Shown here piece after piece: positions 16,565-24,974 of a stretch of 64,000 nt of DNA. Origin of the DNA: Kitasatospora sp. NBC_00240. GTDB taxonomy: Bacteria; Actinomycetota; Actinomycetes; Streptomycetales; Streptomycetaceae. The notes beneath the pieces were generated by a model. That model was not told where the DNA came from. It was given only the letters and a program-made list of their open reading frames with translations, and did no database searches. Made by a program: the position numbers and the translations under genes. Every line of letters starts with the position of its first letter. The stretch's first letter is position 1. Where the stretch lies: positions 6,572,001 through 6,636,000 of the forward strand of contig NZ_JAPEMU010000001.1 in the NCBI RefSeq assembly GCF_026342405.1, read 5' to 3'.

Positions 16565-17953
16565 TCAGTTCTGCTCCCCGACCGTGCCGAGCCGGCCCAG
16601 TGCGAGTGCGATGCGCAGCGTGAAGGCCGACCGTACGTCGGAGGGAGCATAGCCCGTGACGTCAGTCACACGTCGGAGCCGGTAGCGCACCGTGTTGGGG
16701 TGGACGAAGAGCATCCGGGCGGCGCCCTCCAGCGAGGACGCCTGCTCCAGGTACACACTCAGCGTTTCCAGCAGCGCCGATCCCGCCTCGTCCAGCGGTG
16801 TGTAGATCTCCTCCACCAGCTGGCGGCGGGCGGCCTTGTCCCCGGCGAGCGCGCGCTCCGGCAGCAGGTCGTCCGCCAGGACCGGGCGCGGGGCGTCCGG
16901 CCAGGCCGCGCAGGCCCGCAGACCGGCCGCCGCCGCGTGCGCCGACCTGGTCGCCGACAGCAGGTCGCCGACGGTCGGGCCGACCACCACCGGGCCGGGC
17001 GCGAACTGGCCGATCAGCGCCCGGGCCGCGTGGACCGGCTCCTTGTCGCCGCCGACCACCACCACCAGGCGCTTGCCCAGCACACCCGTCAGGACGTGCA
17101 GCTTGGCGTACCTGGCGGCCCGTCGGATCGCCTCCACCACCAGCTCGCTGTCCCCGTCCGGCGCGCTGCCCATCACCACCCGGACCTGGCTCGGCTGGCC
17201 CCAGCCGAGCGCGGCCGCCCGGGACAGCACACCCTCGTCCGCGTCACCGGAGAGCAGCGAGTTGACGACCAGCGCCTCCAGCCGGGCGTCCCAGGCCCCG
17301 CGCGCCTCCGCCGCCTGGGCGTAGACCTGCGCGGTGGCGAAGGCGATCTCCCGGGCGTACACGAGCACCGACTCGCGCATGTCGGCCTCGTCGCCGGGGG
17401 CGGCCACCTCCTCGATGGCCTCCTCCATCACCTCGATGGTGGTGCGGATCAGCTCGACGGTCTGACGCAGCGTGATGGCCCTGGTCAGCTCGCGCGGCGC
17501 GGTGCCGAAGACGTCGGTGGAGATCGCCTGCGGCGCGTCCGGGTGCCGGTACCACTCGGTGAAGGCGGCGATGCCCGCCTGCGCGACCAGGCCGATCCAG
17601 GACCGGTGCTCCGGCGGCATCCGCCGGTACCAGCCGAGCTGGTCGTCCATCCGGGCGATCGCGGCCGAGGCCAGCTTGCCCGAGGACTTCTCCAGCCGTT
17701 TCAGGGTCGCGGTCCGCCGCTCGGCGCGGTCGGCCGCCAGTTTGCGCTCCTGCGCGGTCAACCGAGGTCCGGCCCGACCCGCACGCGGCGCGGCGGCGGC
17801 CCGGCCGCCCTTCGCGGCCGCGCCGGACCGGGCCGCTGCGGATCTGGTTGCTCCGGTCCCGGCGGCGCCCGGCGCGGCGGGCTGCGCCGCGTCGTCGGCG
17901 TCGTCGGGCGTGTCGGACTGGTCGTTCTTGGCGTTCGCGGAGGCGGCTGGCAC
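16565..17953 (-). CDS. fasR: PucR-type activator of the fab operon (FasR)
   Basis: A 462-residue regulator whose C-terminal helix-turn-helix (SSLEGAARMLFVHPNTVRYRLRRVTDVTGY) is of the PucR/CdaR type. The central part has GGDEF-like regulator features. About 100 N-terminal residues are Ala/Arg-rich low complexity, so the exact start is uncertain; GTG 17953 is used here. FasR is known in S. coelicolor as the transcriptional activator of fabDHPF, and the position directly upstream of fabD agrees. Some databases would start it further downstream. Confidence 0.88.
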   Translation of the reverse strand: MPAASANAKNDQSDTPDDADDAAQPAAPGAAGTGATRSAAARSGAAAKGGRAAAAPRAGRAGPRLTAQERKLAADRAERRTATLKRLEKSSGKLASAAIARMDDQLGWYRRMPPEHRSWIGLVAQAGIAAFTEWYRHPDAPQAISTDVFGTAPRELTRAITLRQTVELIRTTIEVMEEAIEEVAAPGDEADMRESVLVYAREIAFATAQVYAQAAEARGAWDARLEALVVNSLLSGDADEGVLSRAAALGWGQPSQVRVVMGSAPDGDSELVVEAIRRAARYAKLHVLTGVLGKRLVVVVGGDKEPVHAARALIGQFAPGPVVVGPTVGDLLSATRSAHAAAAGLRACAAWPDAPRPVLADDLLPERALAGDKAARRQLVEEIYTPLDEAGSALLETLSVYLEQASSLEGAARMLFVHPNTVRYRLRRVTDVTGYAPSDVRSAFTLRIALALGRLGTVGEQN

Positions 17954-18044
17954 AGGACAAGACTGCCTCACCCGGGTGGCCGCTCGTGCACAGCCCCTCC
18001 GATCCGGCCCGGTGGGAGCGATCTCACCGGCTACCGTGGGGCCC

Positions 18045-18821
18045 GTGACCGACGCAGCCATCCGCCCCCGAACCGACCTGCGCCGCACCGCCGAGCGGTA
18101 CCTCTCGACCCCGGCGACCGGCATCGAGACCAGGCACGCGTTCTCCTTCTCCGGGCACTACGACCCGAGGAACACCCACTTCGGCGCCCTGCTGGCCTGC
18201 AACGAGGAACGGCTCGCGCCCGGCGCCGGCTTCGACGAGCACCGCCACCGCGACACCGAGATCGTCACCGTGGTGCTGGAGGGCGCGCTCGCCCACCGCG
18301 ACAGCGACGGCCACAGCGGAGTGGTGCGCCCCGGCATGGTGCAGCACCTCGGCGCCGGCTCCGGCGTCACCCACACCGAGCGCAACGTGGGCGGCGCCGA
18401 GGTGCCCGTCCGCTTCGTCCAGATGTGGCTCCAGCCGGACGTCTTCGACGCGCCGCCCGTGTACGGGCTGCGCAGGGTGGAACCGGACGTCGGCGGGTTG
18501 ACGCTGCTGGCCTCCGGCCTCGCCCGCGACGCCGGCTCGCCGGCCCTGCGGTTGCGCCGTTCGGACGCCGCGCTCTGGCTGGTCACGGCCGGCCCCTGGC
18601 TGCCGCTGCCCGAGCTGCCCGCCGCGGAGTACCGCTACGCGCACCTGACGGCGGGCTCGCTGGGCTTCCGTACCGTCCGGGGCCCGCAGGGCGGCGGGCG
18701 TTCGATGGAGCCCGGCGACAGTGCCCGGATCAGCGGCGACGCCTTCGCCGACCCGACGGCCGGCGAGCACGGCGCCGAGCTGCTGCTCTGGGAGATGCAC
18801 TCGCCCCTCTCGTACGGCTGA
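18045..18821 (+). CDS. pirin-family bicupin protein
   Basis: A 258-residue double-cupin protein. The first cupin has the metal ligands FDEHRHRDTEIVTVVLEG, and the region near VQHLGAGSGVTHTERN supplies the fourth ligand, as in pirins and quercetinase-like YhhW. The second cupin (about 160-255) lacks clear ligands. Roles reported for the family range from redox sensing to dioxygenase activity. The start is GTG 18045; the region before it is shared with the divergent fasR promoter. Confidence 0.85.
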   Translation: MTDAAIRPRTDLRRTAERYLSTPATGIETRHAFSFSGHYDPRNTHFGALLACNEERLAPGAGFDEHRHRDTEIVTVVLEGALAHRDSDGHSGVVRPGMVQHLGAGSGVTHTERNVGGAEVPVRFVQMWLQPDVFDAPPVYGLRRVEPDVGGLTLLASGLARDAGSPALRLRRSDAALWLVTAGPWLPLPELPAAEYRYAHLTAGSLGFRTVRGPQGGGRSMEPGDSARISGDAFADPTAGEHGAELLLWEMHSPLSYG

Positions 18822-18891
18822 CCGCCGGGCCGGCGTCCGTCGCCCGGAGCCCGTCGCCCGGAGCCCGTCGCCCGTCGGGGCCCGGGCGGGC

Positions 18892-19725
18892 TCAGCCGTC
18901 CAGCTCGTCCAGCACGGCGTCGGTGAAGGCCGGCCAGGCCTCGGCCGCCCACGGGCCGAAGTCGCGGTCGGTGAGGGCGACGCACGCCACCCCCGCGGTC
19001 GGGTCGACCCACAGGAAGGTCCCGGACTGCCCGAAATGACCGAACGTCGCCGGCGAGCTGGTGCTGCCCGTCCAGTGCGGGGCCTTCTCGCCGCGGATCT
19101 CGAAGCCCAGGCCCCAGTCGTTGGGCTTGCGGTGCCCGAAGCCCGGCAGTACGCCGCTCAGCCCGGGGAAGGCGACGAAACGGGTGGCGGTCTCGACGGT
19201 CGAGCGGTCCAGCAGGCGCGGCGCCTGCAGCTCGGTGGTGAACCGGACCAGGTCGGCCACCGTGGAGACGCCGCCGGCGCCGGCCGGCGAACGGTGCCCG
19301 GTGTCCAGGTACGAGGCCGCCATGCCGAGCGGCTGGAACACCGCCTCCGCCACGTACTGCGCGAACGGGATGCCGGACGCCTTCGCCAGGGTATCGGCGA
19401 GCACGTCGAAGCCGGCGTTGGAGTACAGCCGCCGGGTGCCCGGCGCCGCCATGGTCCGCTGCTCGTCGAAGGCCAGGCCGGAGGTGTGGGCCAGCAGATG
19501 ACGCACCGTGGACCCGTCCGGGCCCGCCGGGTCGTCCAGCTCGAAGACGCCCTCCTCGACCGCGACCAGCACCGCGTACGCGCTGAGCAGCTTGGTCACC
19601 GACGCCAGCGGGAACGGGTGCTCCTGCGGCCCGTTCTCGCCCAGCAGCGCGCCGTCCGCGCCGCGCACCACGGCCGTCGCCGCGTTGGTAACCGGCCAGT
19701 CCTCGATCATCCGCAAGCTCTGCAT
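18892..19725 (-). CDS. serine hydrolase of the beta-lactamase / penicillin-binding-like family
   Basis: A 277-residue enzyme of the class C beta-lactamase/EstB fold. Catalytic motifs are SVTK (SxxK, about residue 44), YSN (YxN, after GTRRL) and HFGQSG (HxG). No signal peptide is visible from ATG 19725, so it is probably cytosolic: an esterase or peptidase instead of a resistance enzyme. The longer upstream frame overlaps the divergent MerR promoter and is not credible. Substrate unknown. Confidence 0.85.
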   Translation of the reverse strand: MQSLRMIEDWPVTNAATAVVRGADGALLGENGPQEHPFPLASVTKLLSAYAVLVAVEEGVFELDDPAGPDGSTVRHLLAHTSGLAFDEQRTMAAPGTRRLYSNAGFDVLADTLAKASGIPFAQYVAEAVFQPLGMAASYLDTGHRSPAGAGGVSTVADLVRFTTELQAPRLLDRSTVETATRFVAFPGLSGVLPGFGHRKPNDWGLGFEIRGEKAPHWTGSTSSPATFGHFGQSGTFLWVDPTAGVACVALTDRDFGPWAAEAWPAFTDAVLDELDG

Positions 19726-19769
19726 GGGCCCGACTCTAGCCAGTTCCCCCGGGAGCCCGCGTGCGAGGC

Positions 19770-19800
19770 TTGCTTGGAGTGCGCTCCAACTCACTAGCGT
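19770..19800 (+). promoter_or_regulatory. MerR-type promoter with 19-bp spacer and palindrome
   Basis: TTGCTT (19770-19775) and TAGCGT (19795-19800) are separated by exactly 19 bases, the over-long spacer typical of MerR-activated promoters. The spacer carries the palindrome TTGGAG-TGCG-CTCCAA (19774-19789). It reads toward the MerR gene 32 bases downstream. Confidence 0.8.
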
Positions 19801-19831
19801 CGTAGTTACCGCACACCAGGGGGTCCAGCCC

Positions 19832-20539
19832 ATGACCACACTCACTCCGGCCGCCGACGCACCGCCCGCCCGCGCGGCGGCGGCCTGCCTGCAGACCCAG
19901 GCCGCCGGCCCCGCCGCCGACCCGGCCGGCAGCCGGCCGCGCAGCTGCGCCGAGGCGTACGCCGCACCGGACAGCACCCCGGACCGGACCCCACGGCACA
20001 CCATCAGCGAGGTGGCGGCGGCCACCGGCCTCACCGCCCACACCCTGCGCTGGTACGAGCGGATCGGCCTGCTGGACCCGGTCGACCGCACCTATGCCGG
20101 CCAGCGCCGCTACAACGACGGCGACCTCGCCCGGCTGGGCTTCCTCAGCAGGCTGCGGCTCACCGGCATGTCGGTCGCCGACATGCTCCGGTACGTCGAA
20201 CTGGCCCGACTCGGCGAAGACACCTTCGCCGAGCGGCGCGACCTGCTGGTCACCCACCGGGAGGAGGTGCGGCAGCGGCTCGCCGACCTGCACGCGACGC
20301 TGGCCGTCCTCGACCACAAGATCGATCTCTACTCCGGCACCCAGGACCCCGCGGTGCTGCGCGAGCCCCCGGCCGGGCCGGACCCGGCGGGAGCACGGCG
20401 CCCGGCGTCCCGGACCCGGCACCCCGTTCCAGCACAGGCCCCCGTTCCAGCACAGGCCCCCGACCCGGAGCCGGCCCCCGTCAGGGCGCAGGCCTCCCGC
20501 ACCCGGGCCCCGAGCAAGCAGAGGAAACAGAGCGCATGA
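19832..20539 (+). CDS. MerR-family regulator with extended N- and C-termini
   Basis: A 235-residue regulator. The MerR helix-turn-helix begins near residue 55 (HTISEVAAATGLTAHTLRWYERIGLLDP) and is followed by the dimerising helix (about 125-165). The first 50 residues and the Pro/Ala-rich last 60 are low complexity. No cysteine cluster for metal binding is seen in the effector part. The stop overlaps the start of the aldo/keto reductase (ATGA), so both are transcribed from the MerR-type promoter upstream. Confidence 0.88.
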   Translation: MTTLTPAADAPPARAAAACLQTQAAGPAADPAGSRPRSCAEAYAAPDSTPDRTPRHTISEVAAATGLTAHTLRWYERIGLLDPVDRTYAGQRRYNDGDLARLGFLSRLRLTGMSVADMLRYVELARLGEDTFAERRDLLVTHREEVRQRLADLHATLAVLDHKIDLYSGTQDPAVLREPPAGPDPAGARRPASRTRHPVPAQAPVPAQAPDPEPAPVRAQASRTRAPSKQRKQSA

Positions 20540-21540
20540 CCATCCCCACCACCAAGCTCGGCAGTACCGGCCCCGTCGTCGGCGTCCAAGGCCTCGGCTG
20601 CATGGGCATGAGCGAGTTCTACGGTCCGACCGACACCCCCGAGGCGCTCGCCACCCTGGACGCCGCCCTCGACCTCGGCGTCACCCTGTTCGACACCGCC
20701 GACATCTACGGCGCCGGGCACAACGAGGAGCTGATCGGCCCGTTCGTCCGCGCCAACCGCGATCGCGTGGTGCTGGCCACCAAGTTCGCCATCGAGCGGC
20801 GCGAGGACGACCCGGCCTGGCGCGGTGTGCGCAACGACCCGGCCTACATCCGGCTCGCCGTCGACGCCTCGCTGCGCCGGCTCGGCGTGGACGTCATCGA
20901 CCTCTACTACATGCACCGCCGCGACCCGGCCGTCCCGTTCGCCGAGTCGGTCGGCGCGATGGCCGAGCTGGTGCAGGCCGGCAAGGTGCGCCACCTCGGT
21001 CTCTCCGAGGTCACCGGCGCCGAGCTGCGGGAGGCGCACGCCGTGCACCCGATCGCCGCCCTGCAGTCCGAGTGGTCGATCTTCTCCCGGGACGTCGAGC
21101 GCACGGCCGTCCCCGCCGCCGCCGAGCTCGGGGTCGCCTTCGTGCCGTACTCGCCGCTCGGCCGGGGCTTCCTGACCGGCGCGTTCACCGCCGCCGAGGA
21201 GCTCTCGCAGGGGGACTACCGGCGCCGGCACCCGCAGTTCAGCGGCCCGAACGCCGAGGGCAACGCCCTGCTGGTGGAGCCGATCCTGAAGATCGCCGCC
21301 GCCCGCGAGGTCGGCGCCGCGCAGGTCGCCCTGGCCTGGGTGCACCAGCGTGTCGAGGTGCACGGCCTGCCGGTGGTGCCGATCCCGGGCACCCGCCGAC
21401 GGAGCCGGCTGGCGGAGAACACCGCCGCCGCCACCCTGCGGCTGACCGCCGAGGAGCTCGCCGAGCTGGAGCCGATCGCGGCCCGGGTCGCCGGCAGCCG
21501 GTACGCCGACATGTCGTTCACCTCGGCCGGGCGCGAGTAG
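20536..21540 (+). CDS. aldo/keto reductase
   Basis: A 334-residue TIM-barrel NADPH-dependent reductase of the AKR13/YakC-like group. Seen are GLGCMGMSEFYG, the catalytic Tyr in FDTADIYGAGHNEEL, Lys in VVLATKF, and His in DLYYMHRRDP. C-terminal PIPGTRRRSRLAEN forms the cofactor clamp. It reduces aldehydes and ketones in the cytosol. Translational coupling to the upstream MerR gene implies the regulator controls it in response to a toxic carbonyl or related signal (inference). Confidence 0.93.
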   Translation: MTIPTTKLGSTGPVVGVQGLGCMGMSEFYGPTDTPEALATLDAALDLGVTLFDTADIYGAGHNEELIGPFVRANRDRVVLATKFAIERREDDPAWRGVRNDPAYIRLAVDASLRRLGVDVIDLYYMHRRDPAVPFAESVGAMAELVQAGKVRHLGLSEVTGAELREAHAVHPIAALQSEWSIFSRDVERTAVPAAAELGVAFVPYSPLGRGFLTGAFTAAEELSQGDYRRRHPQFSGPNAEGNALLVEPILKIAAAREVGAAQVALAWVHQRVEVHGLPVVPIPGTRRRSRLAENTAAATLRLTAEELAELEPIAARVAGSRYADMSFTSAGRE

Positions 21541-21547
21541 CCCGTCC

Positions 21548-21587
21548 GGGCCGGGTGGAACGGCCGCCTGCCGTTCCACCCGGGCCC
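21548..21587. terminator. bidirectional terminator after aldo/keto reductase
   Basis: GGGCCGGGTGGAACGG pairs with CCGTTCCACCCGGGCCC around a 7-base loop, with one unpaired G. It lies between converging genes. Confidence 0.8.
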
Positions 21588-21612
21588 GGCCCGTCGCTCG
21601 CCGGCGCCGCGC

Positions 21613-22188
21613 TCAGGCCTCCCGGCCGAGCCAGCCGGCCAGCCGGGCGTAGGGCGCCGCGTCCGCCGGGACGGGCCGGACCTCGCCGAACGGGACGAAG
21701 CCGCGGATGTCGGCGGGCAGCACGGCCTCGGCGATCCCCAGCGCGGCCAGGGCCAGGCCGTCGTCCAGCGGGAGGGTGCTGTCGAGCGCCCGGGCGATGT
21801 CCCAGGAGTGCGTGACCGCCTCCATCACGTAGCCGCCCAGGGCGCCCCGGCCCGGCACCTCGCCCCAGGGGGCCACACTCGGCCGGTCCAGCTTGGCGTC
21901 CTCGGCCCAGGCGGCCGTCACCCGGGCGCGGGCCCGCCCGAAGGCGGCGGGCCACTCGTCGTCCTCGATGTCGCCGCAGGCGGCCGCCACGTCCTGGGCC
22001 CGGCCGCCCTCCCCGATGTAGGCGATCCGGTGCACGCCGCCGACGGTGTGGCTCAGCAGCTCCCGGAGGTCGAACTCGGTGCACGGGGTGGCGTTGCCGA
22101 GGGCCTCGGGGGTCACCTCGGCGAGCAGCTTCTCCAACTGGCCGAGCGCGAGCCGGTACAGCGGGCGGGGGTCCTGGGACAGGTCCAT
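21613..22188 (-). CDS. TIGR03086-type DinB/mycothiol-dependent maleylpyruvate isomerase-like protein
   Basis: A 191-residue four-helix-bundle protein. It has NATPCTEFDLRELLSHTVGGVH and GYVMEAVTHSWDIARAL; the two His-containing helices match the metal-binding DinB/MDMPI N-terminal domain. Members include mycothiol-dependent isomerases and S-transferases, and actinomycetes use mycothiol, so a mycothiol transferase role is possible. GGAGAT precedes ATG 22188. It is divergent from a WYL regulator across a long palindrome and is probably its target. Confidence 0.8.
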   Translation of the reverse strand: MDLSQDPRPLYRLALGQLEKLLAEVTPEALGNATPCTEFDLRELLSHTVGGVHRIAYIGEGGRAQDVAAACGDIEDDEWPAAFGRARARVTAAWAEDAKLDRPSVAPWGEVPGRGALGGYVMEAVTHSWDIARALDSTLPLDDGLALAALGIAEAVLPADIRGFVPFGEVRPVPADAAPYARLAGWLGREA

Positions 22189-22237
22189 CTGATCTCCATG
22201 CGATGAGCGGGTCTCTGCTTCGGGACCCACCCTCCCG

Positions 22238-22268
22238 GGAAAACCTGACACCCGCCGTCAGGTTTTCC
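22238..22268. promoter_or_regulatory. 12-bp perfect palindrome, likely WYL-regulator operator
   Basis: GGAAAACCTGAC (22238-22249) and GTCAGGTTTTCC (22257-22268) are exact inverted repeats around a 7-base centre. They lie 16 bases before the WYL regulator start and 50 before the divergent gene. A terminator is unlikely in this divergent gap. Confidence 0.78.
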
Positions 22269-22284
22269 TGGCATTCTCGACGCC

Positions 22285-23313
22285 ATGAAAGCCGACCGGC
22301 TGTTGTCGATCCTGCTGCTGCTCCAGACCCGCGGACGGGTGACCGCCGGCGAGCTGGCCGACCGGCTGGAGGTGTCCGTCCGGACCGTCTACCGGGACGT
22401 CGAGGCGCTCTCCGCGGCCGGCGTGCCGGTCTACACCGAGCGCGGGCGGCACGGCGGCGTCACCCTGCTGCCCGGCTACCGCACCGATGTGACCGGCCTG
22501 ACCGGCGACGAGGCCCGGGCGCTGTTCGTGCTGGCCGCCGAGGGCGCGCACCGAGCGCTCGGGCTGGACGGCGCGCTCGGCTCCGCCCTGCGCAAGGTGA
22601 TGGCCGCGCTGCCCGCCCCGCACCGCCCGGCCGCCGAGCGGACCAGCGAACGCGTCCTGGTCGACCCCGCGCGCTGGATGCGGACCGGCCCGGACACCGC
22701 CACCGACCTGGGCGAGCTCCAGCGGGCCGTGTTCGCCGACCGCAGGCTGCGGCTGCTCTACCGGCACAGCGGCGCCGCCGGGCCGGCCGAGTACACCGTC
22801 GATCCGTACGGCCTGGTGAGCAAGGCCGGCGTCTGGTACCTGGTGGCCGATCTGGCCGGCGAGCCGCGGCTCTTCCGGGCCGACCGCGCGCTGGCGGCCG
22901 AGACCTTGGAGGAGCCGGTGCGCCACCGGCCGGGAATCACCCTGGGCGAGGCCTGGGCCGGGTTGCGGGAGCGGGTGGAGCGGCTGCCGGTCGAGGTGAC
23001 GGTACGGCTGAGGGTCCGCCGGGAGCGGTTGGACATGTTCGTCCGGATCCACGGCGCCCTGCTGGCGGCGCCGCCGCCAGCCCCGGCGGGCGAGTGGACC
23101 GAGCTGGTGATGGGATTCCGGGCGGTGCCGGCCGTCCGTGCGCTGCTGGCCTTCGGCGCGGACGTCGAGGTGCACTCCCCGCCCGAGGCCCGCCGGGAGC
23201 TGGCCCTGGCGGCCGCCGAGGCGGTGCGGCTCTACGGGCGGGACGCGGCGGCGCCCGGTCCGGCGGGGACGGACGCGGCCCTCGGGGCGCAGCGGGAGGA
23301 CGCCGGTCGGTGA
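22285..23313 (+). CDS. YafY-type HTH-WYL domain regulator
   Basis: A 342-residue regulator. The N-terminal HTH (MKADRLLSILLLLQTRGRVTAGELADRLEVSVRTVYRDVEAL; quoted here in parts: RLLSILLLLQTRGRVT, VSVRTVYRDV) is followed by a WYL ligand-binding domain (VDPYGLVSKAGVWYLVADL) and the WCX extension at about 240-320. The family senses nucleic acid or small ligands. It is divergent from the DinB-like gene and probably binds the intervening 12-bp palindrome, regulating both. The C-terminal 25 residues are low complexity. Confidence 0.88.
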   Translation: MKADRLLSILLLLQTRGRVTAGELADRLEVSVRTVYRDVEALSAAGVPVYTERGRHGGVTLLPGYRTDVTGLTGDEARALFVLAAEGAHRALGLDGALGSALRKVMAALPAPHRPAAERTSERVLVDPARWMRTGPDTATDLGELQRAVFADRRLRLLYRHSGAAGPAEYTVDPYGLVSKAGVWYLVADLAGEPRLFRADRALAAETLEEPVRHRPGITLGEAWAGLRERVERLPVEVTVRLRVRRERLDMFVRIHGALLAAPPPAPAGEWTELVMGFRAVPAVRALLAFGADVEVHSPPEARRELALAAAEAVRLYGRDAAAPGPAGTDAALGAQREDAGR

Positions 23314-23332
23314 CCGGTGACCGGTGACCGGT
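23308..23332. repeat. short GGTGACC tandem repeat
   Basis: Three to four copies of the 7-base unit GGTGACC straddle the stop codon of the WYL regulator. It is probably only a slippage product. Confidence 0.6.
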
Positions 23333-23361
23333 GGCGTGGGCGGGGTCGGAGCCCCGGCCGC

Positions 23362-24576
23362 TCAGCTCTCCGTTGCCAGGGTGTGGCTGACCGCCCGGTA
23401 GTGGCCGAGCGCGATCGAGGCGAAGTTCTGCAGGCTGTGGGTGCCCGTCGTCAGGTACCCGTTGTGGCCGGCCGCCCCGGCCGAGGAGATCTCCTCGGCG
23501 CCGAAGCCGGCGCCGGTCGGGTCGGCGCCGTGGCCGAGCCCGCCGAACTCCAGGTACGGCACGTTGCCGATCCAGTCGGTGGGATTGCGGGTCGCCCAGA
23601 CCTGGACACCGCCGCCCAGCTCGGCCGCGCTCTCCACGCCCATGCCCGGGCTGCCGAACACCACCACGTCGGTGATCCCGGCCGGTTCGCCGTCCGCGCC
23701 GGTGGCGGGCGGGATGTCCGGTGCGGCGATCCCGCAGACCACCGAGCCGTACGAGTGGCAGAACAGGGCCGGCGGGGCGGCCGGGGAGGTGGTCTCCTTG
23801 AGGCCGCCGAGCAGTCGCTCCAGGCGGGGGGCCGCGACGTCGGCGAGCCGCGAGGTGACGGCGTCCGGGCCGAGGCCGGAGGGGGTGACATAGCCCGTCC
23901 AGGCCACCACCGCGCTCACCGTGTCGGGAGCTTGGCGCTGCTCCTCGGCGAGCAGCGCGCGGGCCATCCCGGCGGGGGAGCGCAGCGGCTCGGAAGCCTG
24001 GTCGTGGTGGCCGAGGTCGGCGTCCGAGCCGGGGACCAGGACGGAGATCCGCCGGGCGTGGGCGAGGTCGCCGAACACCTCGCTGACCAGGCCGCGGCCG
24101 CGCGGGTCGAAGGCCAGGATCTGCCGGCCGGCCTGCAGCAGGTGGTCGCAGTCGTTGGCGCGCGAGAGGGCCAGCGCGCGGTCGGCGGAGTCCAGCGAGT
24201 GGTCGGCGGCCCGGGCCCGGGCGCGTTCGCGCTCGGCGGCGACGGCCAGCCGGTTGGCGCGGTAGCGGACGTCCAGCGGGGCGCCGTCGAAGTTGCCGAC
24301 CACCAGCGGGTATTCGGTGAGCAGCCGGTCCAGCTCGGCGGGCTTCAGCGAGGCGAAGAAGGTGGCGACGGTGCCGGCCGAGGTGGTGGCCGGGTCGGGG
24401 AGGGCGCGCCCGAGGGAGTGGTCCTGCACCCAGGCGGCGCTGCCGGCCGGGGGTGTCGCGATGGCGACCTGTTCGGTGGAGGCGGCGGCCTGGGCGGCGG
24501 CCGCTCCGGCGTCCACGAGGACCGCGCAGCCCGCGAAGGCACCGATCAGTACACGCTTCCAACGCCTTCGGCGCAT
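23362..24576 (-). CDS. exported alpha/beta hydrolase, DUF1023 family (paralogue 1)
   Basis: A 404-residue protein with a basic signal peptide (RRRRWKRVLIGAFAGCAVLV, then an Ala-rich cleavage region). The hydrolase core has CHSYGSVVCG as the nucleophile elbow (G/H-x-S-x-G, about residue 272), VVVFGSPGMGV, and GHGADPTG near the end, where the catalytic His is expected. DUF1023 proteins are actinomycete lipase/esterase-like enzymes of unknown substrate. A close paralogue lies 6.5 kb away on the same strand. Confidence 0.83.
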   Translation of the reverse strand: MRRRRWKRVLIGAFAGCAVLVDAGAAAAQAAASTEQVAIATPPAGSAAWVQDHSLGRALPDPATTSAGTVATFFASLKPAELDRLLTEYPLVVGNFDGAPLDVRYRANRLAVAAERERARARAADHSLDSADRALALSRANDCDHLLQAGRQILAFDPRGRGLVSEVFGDLAHARRISVLVPGSDADLGHHDQASEPLRSPAGMARALLAEEQRQAPDTVSAVVAWTGYVTPSGLGPDAVTSRLADVAAPRLERLLGGLKETTSPAAPPALFCHSYGSVVCGIAAPDIPPATGADGEPAGITDVVVFGSPGMGVESAAELGGGVQVWATRNPTDWIGNVPYLEFGGLGHGADPTGAGFGAEEISSAGAAGHNGYLTTGTHSLQNFASIALGHYRAVSHTLATES

Positions 24577-24974
24577 GGCGTCAACTCCCTCGGGGACCCG
24601 TGACCGTCACTGCGGGCGGGGCCCGGAGGTGGTACGACTGCCTACTGCTCCGGCAAGCGTAGGTGGTCGGGAGGAGCGATGGGCGAGCCCCAAACTGTGG
24701 GATGGGTCACATGCCGACCCGACCTCCCCGTATCGCCGGGCTGAACCCGGAGTTTCGGCGGGGCGCCGCGCCGGTTGTCCGGTGATCCACCCGCGCGCGT
24801 CGCCGTCCGGGCGCCCGGCGGTCGCGGCATCCGCCCGGCGCGGCCGCCGGGTGCGCCGGCGCAGGTCAGCGCCCCGATCGGGGATTTCGGCAGGCCCTCG
24901 GCGGGGGTGGGCCTCGGCGCCGGTGTCCAGGTGGCCGGCCCGGCCGGGGTGCCCGAGGCCCCGGCCGGTCCGGG
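24577..24974. other. 398-base intergenic region
   Basis: Between the DyP-like gene end and the hydrolase start. The hydrolase promoter is expected at about 24577-24720, where GTGGGATGGGTCACATGCCGA is AT-richer than its flanks. The rest (24770-24970) is GC-rich with no recognised protein; open frames here are extensions of shadows. Confidence 0.4.

Noticed and set aside
24607..24974. Extra gene downstream of the DyP
   Set aside because: The open frame is on the wrong codon phase, has low-complexity Arg/Pro content and no start signal.
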